A DNA stretch of 64,000 nucleotides from Vitrella brassicaformis. Taxonomy: Eukaryota > Sar > Vitrellaceae. A program made the position numbers and the translations under genes. The stretch covers positions 186,001 through 250,000 of the forward strand of contig CDMY01000666.1 in NCBI GenBank assembly GCA_001179505.1, given 5' to 3'. Under the pieces are notes generated by a model. It did no database searches. It saw only the letters and a program-made list of their open reading frames with translations, and was not told the DNA's origin. Positions 35,376 to 46,900 of this stretch are shown here, piece by piece (the first letter of the stretch is position 1; each line of letters starts with the position of its first letter).

Positions 35376-36767
35376 CTATCCCTGACTCCTATGTGTGTAT
35401 TTGAGTGCGAGAATGACAGCGACACACAGCCCCACTAGTATGAGCAGTATCCCCATGCATATGAAACACCCACACCGCCGACGCCGTGACCGGCGGTACT
35501 GATCACCCTGCATAGCAGATGGGGAAAGGACGAGACACAGCATGACATTGACACGAATGCTTTGCTGCAATTGTGCTGACTGCCTGACCATGATGAGGGC
35601 TGTGTGGCCCCTCTCCACCTCAGCAGACGCCGGTGCGAGGTGGTGCTCGGCCATGTCCAGCCCCGCCTGCTGGGACTGCACCTACACACACCACCATATG
35701 CAGTGGATTTTCGCGAATGTTCGGCGTGACACAGGCTACCCACCAGCATCTCGACGTCCCTGAATAGCTGTTTGAGATCCTGCATGTCCTCCTGCAGACG
35801 CGACAACTCCTCGTGCCGCCAACGCAGCACTGACACCTGCACCCATGTGTATGTGCACACACACATATGACACATCCACAGGTGTGAGGCGTAGGTCTGC
35901 ATTTCATGCGCACTTGTAGGCTGTCAGAGTCCTCTACCCGGATGCTCTGCAGGGACCCACCGGCTCCCGTGGCCGCGGCGGACGCCCCACCGCTGACAAA
36001 ACTCGACAAGATGCTACCGCTACGAGACGCTGACGAAACAGAATGACATGTGGGGGTGAGAAATATCGGTGTTAATGTTTCTTTTTTGTATGTAAGTACA
36101 TCTTGATAGTATCGATGATGAATGGCTGAGCCTCCTGATTTCCCGCTCCTCCTTGTGCACGGATCCCCTCCACAGGCGGTCGTAGCGGCGCAACAGCTGC
36201 ATTCCAAGGGAGGGACAAACACATGACGGCCCCGCCCCGCCCCGCCCCTCTCACTCACGCGTGTGTAGCTTCTGCACGCGGCCTTGGCTTTGCTCTTCTC
36301 CCTGACGTTGGGCTGAAGGCTGCGGAACGCAGAATGCGCCAGCCGGCATCGCCGACGGCACTCATCACGACTCTACCGAAGTACAAAGAGCACATTGATT
36401 GCAGTGTGTGTGTGTGTGGCGGCCTGCCTGCTGCAGATGTTTGCGGAAACCATCCTGATGCACAAACCATCCATCCATCCGTCCATCCATCCATCCATGC
36501 AGATCCATTCCAGATCAATGTGTCTGTATTGGGTCTGTATGGGATGGATACCGTATCTCGTTTGGTGCCGACTTGTCTGGTCAGCTGCTCCACCTCCTCT
36601 ATTGCCTTCCTCAGCGACTCTACACCACGCTCGAACGCCGCAATGCTATCCACAGGGACCGCGCTCTCACCCGACGCATCCTTGACATCGCCATGTTCCA
36701 ATGGCGGCAGGGGCGCACCCGCAGATATGGATCGAGTGCGAGGGGAGTCGGAAGGGAACGAGGACAT
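35376..36767 (-). CDS. Syntaxin-type Qa-SNARE
   Basis: Membrane-fusion SNARE. The N-terminal region (MSSFPSDSPRTRSISAG, start 36767) leads into a helix FERGVESLRKAIEEVEQLTR resembling Ha of the Habc bundle. The SNARE motif is assembled from two exons: ELSRLQEDMQDLKQLFRDVE (about 35755-35815) and VQSQQAGLDMAEHH (about 35645-35682); the Gln in QSQQ falls at the zero layer of syntaxins. It ends with RRSRRRRCGCF, a 20-residue hydrophobic anchor (MGILLILVGLCVAVILALKY) and a short tail. About seven exons. An upstream in-frame Met (36833) would extend it by 22 residues and leave only 36 bp to the channel gene. Which syntaxin subclass, and hence which organelle, cannot be decided. Confidence 0.78.
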
Positions 36768-36869
36768 CTGGAGGAATATCTTCCAGATCTTCCGTCTGGC
36801 AGTCTTAGTTGCATTGATGGGGGCTGCCCCCATTGCAGCTTCAAGTTCAAGTTCGCACCGACCGTCTCG
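36768..36869. promoter_or_regulatory. 102-bp divergent intergenic region, syntaxin / K+ channel
   Basis: Outward-facing starts leave 102 bp for both promoters and leaders. No known element recognised. Confidence 0.4.
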
Positions 36870-39800
36870 ATGGAGAAAAGCGGAGTTGGCGCATCGGGCG
36901 ATGAGCCCAAATCACCCTTCCGAAGCTCCACCACGTTTGAGGAGAGAAGCATGATGGAGGACCTCATCCAGGAGAACATCGAAATCGAGATCAACGAGAA
37001 TGCATTCTCGTCTTTGGAATCCCCTGATCTGGAGAAGGTGAATCCGCTGCCAGATGCCCGCCCCTGCTTGCATGTGCGATTTCCATCGTCTTTGCAATGC
37101 AGGCTCGTTTGGCCATTCCCTCTCACTTTCTGATCATCTCGCCAGATTCGACCTTTCGCGTGGTGTGGGACCTGGTTGGGGTGGTGTTCATCCTCTACCA
37201 GACACTGATGATCCCCTTCCTGCTGTCATTCAGTGTCACGCCCACAGGTCGGCGAATGCGGATCAGATAGGCATTGCTGATCGGTGGATGGTGTGTATGT
37301 CTCCCAGGTGGCTGGTATGTTTGGGAGTGGTTTGTGGATTCGTTCTTCATCTCTGGTCGGTCGGTCGGGGACACACATGAAGATTTCTCTGGCTCTTGAA
37401 TCGTGCCTTCCCTTCTTCCCCATTGCAGACATCTTCCTGAACTTTGTCACCGGTCAAAGGATGGGGACTTTGTTTCATGCTGTGGGTCAACCATGGCCGC
37501 CTCCCTGGTTGTGTGTGCAGGTTATTACGACAAGGGACATCTCATCATGAAGCAGCGAAAAATAGGTGACAGAATTTCCTACAGACGCAATCTACACATG
37601 AGCTCGATCCTCTGTCGTATTGATCAGCCTACACGTACAGCCTCGGGTGGTGTCTCGTCGACACCCCCGCATCGTTCCCATACGAGTTCGTGTACGGCCT
37701 CGCGTCGGGGGGCGGGGCCAACTCTGCGTTGTCAGCCCCCAGGCTGCTCCGCTTCCTGCGTTTCGCCAAGATGTTCCGTGTCTTGAGACTGTTGCGGGTT
37801 CTCAAGTTGAACCGGCTGCTTTTCAAGATAGAGGAGCATCTCAACTGGGACGCTCTGTCCGTCGCCTTTGAAGCCCTCAAGCTGGGATGCATCATCGTCT
37901 TTCTTGCGCACTGGGTGAGTAACACGACAACATGAGACGCCTGATCAGCCGTGGCTTTACACTTGGTGAATGTGAGCTGGTGTGTCGTTTTCAGAGTGCG
38001 TGCTGCTTCTTCGCCATTGGTCGGATGAGCGAGCGGCGGTTTGATAGCGACAAGAGTGCCGACCCAGGAGAAAACACCTCGTGGCTTATCAAATTCCATT
38101 TCCGTGACAAAGTGTGTAGAAGAAGCGACATCGGTCGCATCTCGCAATGACTCGCATTGGACTCGGCGTTTCTCGTCTGCCGTGTGTCAGCCTATCGTAG
38201 ATCAGTATGTCGCTTCAGTGTACTGGACGCTGACCACGGTAGCAACGGTCGGACTTGGAGACGTTGTGCCGACCAACACGGTGAGCAACGCGAATCAGTG
38301 ACAGAGAGCGATGATGTCCGTGCATGGCTGCGTCTGCATTCAGTATGAGCGCATCTATGCCAACGTCTTGATGGTCATGGCCTGCGGGACGTTTGCCATG
38401 GTCGTAGGTAAAGGAAGGAGCCGAGGGATGCCGCAGCATCATGCGTTTGCAGCCATTTATCCTCTGTCTTGGCGGCTTTACATGCAGGCAACTTGACAAC
38501 GGTAGCGAATCGCGCGAATGAGGAGACCAAGGCCAACTACAGCATGATCAAGAGGATAGTCAAGTACATGAACGCACATAACTGCCCAAGATTCCTCAAA
38601 TACAAGGTGAGACAGAAGCCAGGCAAGGAGCACGCCGTGTCTCATCGACTTTAATTTGTCAGGTGAAGCGGTACTTAGAGTTCGTGTTGACGCACAGCCA
38701 CCGTGCAGATGGTGTCGCTGACGTACTAGAGCTGCTGTCGCCGTCGCTCAAAACCGTGAGACACGGAGGGAGAAACATATGAAGCATTCAGGCCGTCATG
38801 GTGTCTCGTTCAAATTCTTCAGGAGATGGCCATGGCACTGGTAGGTCGGGTGCTGACACGATTTCCGCTCTTTGCCGAACTTGGCAAGAGGTTCCTGCGC
38901 CAGGTAGTCGCACATAGAAAAGGATGGTCGAGGGAGAGATTGATTGGTCGTATGTCTTCGTGGCCGCAGGTTGCCATGAAGTGCCACATGATATCGTTCG
39001 CGCCGGGCGACGTTGTTTGCCAGGCTGGCCAGCTCATGACCGAAATGTACTTTGTGATCAGCGGTCGTGTCCAGCTGTGTGCGCCGACCGACAGCGACGC
39101 ATTTCTCAAGGGAGACGCGGGCATACGCATGACGTGAGATACAAGCAACAAGGGACGGCACAGATCGCCAACATAGGCTTCTGCTGGTGCTGTTGCTGTT
39201 CTGCAGCGGGTCCTACTTCAACGAGGCATCGCTTTTTGACGAGACTGCTCGGAGCAGTCTCTGTGTGTGCAGGTTGGAAGCACACATTTTACAAATGAAG
39301 AAGGGCAATCTCGTTCTCGACCGTTTGTTTCTCTCTTGTAGGACGTTTTGCAATATTCTCGTGGTTGACAGGTAGACGCGGATCTAGCTTTGCCATGTTG
39401 CAGAGATCTGACTGACAGACGTCAGTGTCCCTTTGTGTATAGGGCAGACGTCCTCTCTTCACTCGAACATTTCCCCGCCCTTGTCGAGAAATACGAAAAC
39501 TACCAGGAGAGGGCGGACAGCAACAAGGCGTCGGGAATGCCATTGACCAAGAGAAGTAGGCCATGGAATCTGGCTCGTAAATTGCTCACCTGTCGTAATC
39601 CTGCGCTTCTCTCTGCAGCGACGTGGCTCGGAATGGCGACGACGGTGGACTCTGGGCAAGAAGGTACATGGCAGTCGACGTGAAAGTTTCGTGATGTGGA
39701 TCTTATGTGCTCTTGGTTTGGCTTAGAAAAGCCGCACACTCGCGGAGGGCCGAAGGGTGCCATCGCAAGTCTAGGTGAGCATCTTTGGAGCATTTCTCGC

Positions 39801-40845
39801 CCCCTTTGGAGCCCATTCACGCGATGGAAAGAAGAATATGAGCTCAAGCGGTCAACGACAGGTGCCAACAATGGCGAATTCACCCGCCAGCCACGAACGC
39901 AACCGTTATGTCTCTCTTGTCCATGAATCATCAGATCAGATCGCGTCTATCGGCCAGCTCTGGTCAGCAAAGAAGGCGGCGACAATTTGGAAGAAGAACT
40001 CGGCAAGAAGACACCAGAAGCTCGAGAGCCAGTCGTCGTCAAATGCGGCCAAGACAGCGTCAGATGTAGACCTGGAGACTTCAGAGGCGCTAGAAGCACT
40101 CGACACCGGCATCAGTCAGCAGCTGAATGTGCTTCTGGGAAACCCCCAAACGGAAGACGCACCTCAGAGTTCCGTCTCTTTGGCCCCTCGAACGGCGAGG
40201 ACGTTCCACCACGCACCTCAGCTCCCTTCGCTCGTGCCGCATCCACTGTGCGCTTTCACGGCGACTTGGAGCAAGGCGTAAGCACACAGAGACACCTCTG
40301 CCGTTCATGCGCCATGTCTTACCGCTCTGGTGGAATGCAGGAGCCTGGTCCAGCAGACAACAGTCAGTCTGCCTCGTCTGGACCACGTAGTGGTTACTTC
40401 GGGCGGTATCAGCCCGTTCCTCGGCGGGAGAGTGTCAGGAAGACAAGCTTCGGGCCGGCGATGGCGGCCGGCAGTGGTGGGAGGGGCAGCATGGTGCTGC
40501 CTGTGAGGGAAGTCAGAGGGGAGAGCGACAGATGGCGCAGCTTTGTGGCTGGCCTGGAAAGCGGCAGCGTAGCTGCGGCGCTGGCCTCCGTGGCTGGGGA
40601 AATGATGAAGGAAATCGACGCTATTGCGAAGCATTATGCTGTCTCGCTTGCTGACGGTGAGAGGGGTACAATCACGCTTGTCCATCCGTGTCTCATCTGT
40701 CGCGTGTCTTGTCGTTTGTCCGTCAGATGTTCGTTCTCAGCTGGAGAGCATCGATTGTGTGTTGGATGAGCACGGCGTAACTCTTAAGAGGCTCGAGTCG
40801 ACTGCCAGGGCGCTGGCGACAAAAAAGACTGGCGGGCTGCTTTAA
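36870..40845 (+). CDS. Voltage-sensor K+ channel with cyclic-nucleotide-binding domain (CNG/EAG/HCN type)
   Basis: About 18 exons. S1 is FRVVWDLVGVVFILYQTLMI (37155-37215). S2-S3 lie in short exons (GWYVWEWFVDSFFI, DIFLNFVTG). S4 is LLRFLRFAKMFRVLRLLRVL (37745-37805), with Arg/Lys at regular spacing. S5 is LGCIIVFLAHW. The pore helix and filter read YWTLTTVATVGLGDVVP (38220-38275), with GLG in place of GYG or GFG. S6 is NVLMVMACGTFAMVVG. A C-linker (NEETKANYSMIKRIVKYMNA) leads to the cyclic-nucleotide-binding domain: FAPGDVVCQAGQLMTEMYFV (39000-39060), ISGRVQLCAP and GSYFNEASLFDETARSS (39210-39258), where FNE stands for the usual FGE, so nucleotide binding is not certain. The C-terminus is a Ser/Arg-rich tail with a final coiled coil ending KKTGGLL. 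Confidence 0.85.
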
Positions 40846-41240
40846 CCAAGTGAGGCGTGCCCTTTGGTAGCTGGTCTGTGTCTCTCACGCTTTCTGGGTA
40901 GCCTGCGTGTCATTGATTTATTCAGTGAGCTTGACCTCGGTAAACAGTAGCGTGTCTCTTTTTTCGCATATTGGTATGAGCACTGCATGCCTCACTCCTC
41001 ATTGCTCATTGACGCTGTGTGTACGGCTGCATGACGCAGCGTAGCTCCTCTCCTTTGGGACACAGAAATGCTCACTCACGGCAAGTAGCAGCTTGACCCT
41101 GTCTTCGCTCAGCCAGCCAGGCAGCCTATAATATTATCTATCTATATGCACAAGCTCAAGTGTTCGCTCACTGACCGTTCGTTCATAGCTTCCTATCTAC
41201 ATGGCGTGGCAGCCACCGACACTGCACTGCATACTTACGG
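40846..41240. other. Convergent intergenic region, channel / DUF4239 gene
   Basis: No gene recognised; more A/T-rich than the surrounding exons, with a TCTATC repeat near 41135-41150. Confidence 0.45.
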
Positions 41241-43635
41241 CTACTGCTCCTCCGCCTCCCGCGGCGGCTTCCTCCTCAGAAGCGCCTGCAGCAGCGAAAG
41301 CGTCTTGTTTGCGCCAACCTGACATTGTCCACACACACACGCACATACACACCGACTGCGTACGCACGCTTCTGTCTCTCCGGCCTCTCCTCTTCTTCCT
41401 CACCAGCACGTTCTGGTTGTAGAGGCCGCTGAAAGGATCGCTTAGCTCGACCACGAGCTCAGCGATCCACGTTATGCCCCCCATCAGCGCCACAAAAGTG
41501 GGGCGCGTGATGGCCGCGGCAGATGGGCCGGCAAGAGCGGCTTCGTAGAGAAATGTGAAAACCATACACGTCATCAGCCACTGCACACATCGAAGCGAGA
41601 AGAACGAATGACGGGGTGAGCGCGGCCGGCCTTCCCCTGCCCTGCTCACCGTGAGGAAGAAGTAGTGCAGGGGAGGGAACCCTTGCTCTGTCAGTGATTG
41701 ACGAGTGCCGCGCAATGTCCTCAGCTCCTGCAGCAAACAGGGCAGACAAGACTAGATACCACCTCCCATGACAAACCCAAACTCACAACATTGGCACCTT
41801 GATGAAACCCATCGCCTTGGTAGACTCCATCACATCGACCACATTGTACAGCGCGTAGTCATCAGTCTGAAGAATGGAGCACACGTGACACACAAAGTGA
41901 GAGGAGGGGTGAGAGGCTCTTTCTCTGCGTTCTCACCTGTTGAACGGCAGGCAAGTCATAGAGCACTTTGTAGCGATTGAAATCGATTCCGCTCCCTGCC
42001 ACATATGTGGCATTGGCGTCGACGTCTGGTCGGCCCCCCGTCCCATCCCTCGCCGCGAGAAAAGGGAACAGCAGGGTCATGAAGTTTCGGGGGGCCGGCG
42101 ATGGCCGAGGGAGCACCAGATCCGTCAGGTGCTTGTTGGGTGCGGAGGGGGGCGATGTGGCGTGATGGGCTGCGTCGAATCTGCCGGATGGGGAGCCTGC
42201 AGCGGTTGACTGAAGGGGGAAGGGGAGAGATAGCAGCGGGGGAGGAGCCTGACCGCGGGCCGAGCCCGACGAGTGGGCCACACGTGGACGGGCGTAGCTC
42301 ATTGGCATGTGGTGAGAGCCGGTGATTGCTTTCCAGCTGAGGCGCTTGATGCGAACCGGCCAGGCGTTCTCTCGAAACAGCCCTCTCGCATAACGGTCCT
42401 AATACACACACACACACACAGGCATGCATACGCGCACATCATGGCCCCTTCCCCAGCCCGTCACACTCACCACTTCAGCGAGGGCGAATATCCGTCGCTC
42501 TGGGTCATTCCGCAGCTCGACATCTATGAACTTGGCCAGCATGTCGATAGTGGAGATCTCGTTTTGAATCATCGCCCGAATCTGACAGGATGAGGCAGAA
42601 ACCGCCACACAAACAGTCCAATTGATCACGACGCTGTGCTCTTTGTGCATTCCTCCCTCCCCACTCACCTGTTGCTGTCGAGTGTAGCACTGGTTGATGG
42701 TGAGCGAGGTCACTGTACCGCTTAGAATGGAGATGAAAGGCACCAGTGTTCGATTCAGGAACCCCTCAGGAAGAGCAAATCGCCGTCGCGTGGCCCTCCC
42801 GACAAGGAAGAAGACAGTCCTTGACAGAGGCGGATAGAATATGTAGCTCAGCAGCATACAGAGCAGCGCAAGCCTGACCAGAAGGGACGGACATACCCAT
42901 ATCCGCATTCGCGTTTACTTTGTAGCTTGGTTGCCTTAAGGCGTACCATGGGACATTGAGAAGGAGGATTGACGTAGCCATCGACAAGGTGAACCCCGTC
43001 TTGCTTATGAGCCGCTCCAGCCACGTGACAAACGCCTTCTTCGGCCGAAGGACTGCCGGCGAGGTCTTGGACGGAGGGGGCATGGTGGCTGTGTCGTTGA
43101 CCGCCAGCACCTCATCTGCAGCAGCAGCATCGACCTGTTCCTCCTCCTCCTCCTCCCCTCCCTGTTCTTCCTCCTCCGCCGCTGCTGCCGCTGCCTCATC
43201 TCCCTCTTTGTCCTTCTCCGCTAGTGCTGCATCACCGGCACTCTCACCCTTTTGGGCACTCGCTGCCAGCAATGAATCGCTGACCTCAATCTCCAGCACC
43301 GGAACATCTGTCACGTCGCGCGGGGACTCGCCGACTACAGGTGGCTCGCTCGTGCGCTGAGAGATGGAAGCAGTGCTCCTCTCTTGCCCAGTAGCAGCGG
43401 CAGCAGCAGGATGAGGTTCGTCAGCCTCAGTTTCGGTGGCGGCAGGTTTGGCTGGTGCTGCTTCTGGCGCGATGGCTGTTGCTGTTGCGGCTGTTGCGGT
43501 GGCTGATCTGACTGACGTTGCGCCGGTCCTCCAATGATGAGCCCGTAGCGCGGCGACTGACGAGGGATAGATGAGTCCTTCCGAGTGGGAACAATAGAAG
43601 CAGGAAAAGACCAGCAGGAACAGACAGCCCCGCAT
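41241..43635 (-). CDS. DUF4239 (bestrophin-like) membrane protein
   Basis: About ten exons. Start at 43635 (MRGCLFLLVFSCFYCSHSEG), a signal peptide, followed by a long Ala/Thr/Glu low-complexity region (43080-43520) including Glu-rich runs. Hydrophobic segments follow: TGFTLSMATSILLLNVPWYA, LALLCMLLSYIFYPPLSR, FVALMGGITWIAELVVELSD. A domain resembling DUF4239 includes TRRRFALPEGFLNRTLVPFI, IRAMIQNEISTIDMLAKFID, DRYARGLFRENAWP, QGFPPLHYFFLTVSR and ELSDPFSG, the last being the family's signature ending. A short last exon ends PPREAEEQ at 41241-41243. DUF4239 proteins are bestrophin-like and some plant members sit in plastid membranes. The exon near 42000-42330 carries a Ser/Pro-rich insertion inside the domain. 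Confidence 0.65.
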
Positions 43636-43935
43636 CTTGAGTTGTGATGAGGCTGGCCAGGCGGGAAGGGAGAGGCTGTCGTGTCCCTCGCGGCTTAGCT
43701 CGCAACGCGATCCCCTCGTTCTCGACCAACGCAAGCTTTTCCCTTCAGCCCCCTCGGCCCAAGTGCACAGCACCCTGTCCTGCGCTGCGTTGAGGGTCTG
43801 AATGCACGAGGGCCCACGTCAAGCTGTCGGCCTCGCCACAATGCCTGTCGTGTGGCCGCGTTGCCCCACCGCAACATGAGGCTCAGCCCTCCCTCCTGTG
43901 CCGACTGCCGCTTCTCAAGATGGAAAGACAAGACA
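43636..43935. promoter_or_regulatory. Divergent intergenic region, DUF4239 / secreted protein
   Basis: A 300-bp interval between outward-facing starts expected to hold both promoters. Frames are open on both strands but carry no recognised motif. Confidence 0.4.
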
Positions 43936-46900
43936 ATGTCATTTGCAATGGCGCGAAAGGCTGGCGACTTCTTCCTCCACCTCCTGATCATAGCTTCGGC
44001 GTTTGTCCCTCATGGCGAGGGTTATCGAAACGCGAGCACGTTGCTGACTCGCCACAAGCACGACCAACAGGTGGGAAAGCTCAAGAGACGTGCCCATGGA
44101 TCGTGTGTCCTCTGTGATTCCTTTTCCTTACTCAGATGCCCCTATCCCCTCTTGCCCCTCTTGCCCCCCTCCCCACCCTGCCACCCGCCTTCCTCCCCCA
44201 CATGACCAACACGAACACTTCTGCGGCCAGCACTGCGCCGCCCCAGAACCGCATGCAACCGATCACACCCACCAGACTCACACGAGAAGAAAGGCGACAA
44301 GACGAAGCGGCCACAGAGGAGTCCGTTTTGGAGCATGTGGTGGATGTGCTGATGAATGGAAGTGCAGCGCTGGCGCAGCAGAGGGGCATGAGCGGGTCCA
44401 AGTTCCCGGCAAATGTCATTCCGGGATACAAAGAATACGACCCCTGCTCAGACAGTGAGACAGATAACCAGACAGACAGACAGACAACATACCTGCATCT
44501 CAATGATGACTAATAGAATGCATGCTCTCTTGTGTGTGTTCTCTTGTTCAGTGTGCGACATTGTGCATCATCCGTCGGGTGTGATAGAGGTGTGGGCGAT
44601 CACGACCATCCAGAAGCGGCTCCTCCCGCCCCTCAACTTCTCAGACGCCATTGTGGGCGACACCAAGGCAGACAACCCATCTGGGTGCTGCATGGCCTGT
44701 GCGCAGACCGAGGGCTGTGAGGCCTTCATCTTTGCACAGGGGGGCAACTGCCGGATGGTCGCCGGCGACGCACTCCGTACGCTTGCTCCGAGGGGTGCGT
44801 TGCATGCCGAGACCGACAAGCCTTACTGCCATCCGTCGTATACGTGGGAGTTTCCTTTCTACGTGCCAACCGCCGCCGAACAGGCTGTAGTGAAAGATGT
44901 GCATGTGGGGACGTTCATACCTAGTAAGCGGCGGGCGGTGAGGGATACAGCGGTGATCCTATCAACGCTCTCTGTGTATTCAGTCCGTGGCCTTTTGGGG
45001 ACCGATGTTACCAAGAATGTTGAGGGGAACTTCTTGCTCGACCGTGCACCGAACAAACACGGTCCCAGACAATTATGCCTCCCTGCGGGCTCTAAAGAGA
45101 AGAGCTCAGCGGCCTTTTCTCTGTCTTTCAGGGTTGCTGTGGCCTTTGTTTCCTGATGATTTCGTCTTCATGTTTGAGGGGACCCTGGGTGCCGATCGGA
45201 GCTGCACCCAGATAGACGAGTACATGGATGTCGACCCGCAGGCCTGGAACGAACGAGTTGTCACCCACCAAGAGTAAGCAAGCTTTAGCAGCAGAGAAAC
45301 CGATGTTTCTTACCCCTTTGTCTTGACAGACACTTTGGTTCGCTTCAAGCCTTCATGACGGCCAGCCTGTGCTACCGTTCTGACCGCATTCCCATCGACA
45401 TTAAATGGTTCAGCTCTTACGACGCATCGTAAGGGAGGGAGTCGGACACCAAGCCACCACCAACCCACCCATTTGTGGATGTGTGCTGATGGCTTATCTC
45501 TTTTGATGCAGTGCCGAGGCGATCATATCTGCCCGCACCCACAACTGCATGCAGATCATCAACCCCTACGAGCCGGCCGAGTCGAACCCCTTCAGAGACG
45601 ACCCCAAGGTTCTCGAGCAATTCAAGAAGCTCGGGCACCTCAGTAAGTGACACGTGGGCCGATCAGCCATAGCTAGGATGGATGTCGCACGTCAATCTGT
45701 GTGCGTGTCAGTGGGTGCCAAGAAGATCGAAATTCCGCCTTATCACGGATGGGAGGACAACATGCTGTGTTTCGACATCAAGTGGCCGCAGGCCATGGAC
45801 ATTTACTGGACCTTCTGGGGCCTCCTGCTGCCCTCCACGTGCCTCTCATTCAACACGCCGCGAGAGCTGCCCGAACGAGAATGGAAACACATGGCCCTCT
45901 GCTCACGTACAGACAAAAAAGCATCCTTGGTGCCACCGCACTATTCATCTATCGGCCGCTGTTTTGTGTTGTGTGCAGGTGCCACGTTCCGCCCCGATTT
46001 CTATCTCCGTCAGAGAATTCCGCCGTGCGAGGCCGTCAACGTCTGCACAGTGGGCACGGGAGACATCTGCAAGATGGAGAAGGAGAAGTGCGCCGTGCAG
46101 CCCTTGTCGGTGACGACCATGGCCCGGATGCCCGAGGTGCAACCACAGGCCATGTGCAACAACTGGCACCACCACTTCCTCACCGACCCTGAGTTCGCCG
46201 CCAACGACCCCTCCCTCCCGCCAGACCAGCGCATGCAGTACTGGGTTGTGGAGGTCTACAACGACCACTTTGCCGAGCGCATTCGTGTCGAGAAGCCGGG
46301 CTGCTGCGCGACAGGAGTTGGTGCGCCGTGTATGCACCCACTGGTGTCTCCTGAGGGATTCTCTGCGCACCCGTCGATCCTTCCTGTCTTGTGGGAGAGT
46401 ATCAAGGCCAGGCCGGCCAGCGCCGGACTGGCGGGGACACCAGGGGCTGGGAATGTGACTGCGTTTGTGGAAAAGAGGCTTGACCCGCTTGTGCTGGAGT
46501 CTGGAGGCTCGCCTTCCCTCGATCCCGCATACTATGAGATGGGCAAGGACGGGGCATATCTCAAATGCACTGGAGGTGGGTGAGACACGGAGGCGAAGAA
46601 CAGGGACACGGGTATGTATGTACCATGTCCCTCTCTTTGCCAAAACAGATGATCCGTTCTATGAGGATCCAGGTGGGCTGGGCAATCCATCATGAGAAGC
46701 ATGTGTGTGGCCTGGCCTGGTGCCCGGTCACTCCGCGTGTCTCTCTTGCGTCAGAGCACATGATCCGTCGCTTCGAGAAGGGACCCGACAACGACACCAT
46801 ATCTTTCATCGACATCGTGGAGGACTCACTCAGGCAGCGGCTCCTGCCCTCTCTCAAGTGTGTGGAGAGCTGGGTCGACGACATCAAACACTGCAAGCTG

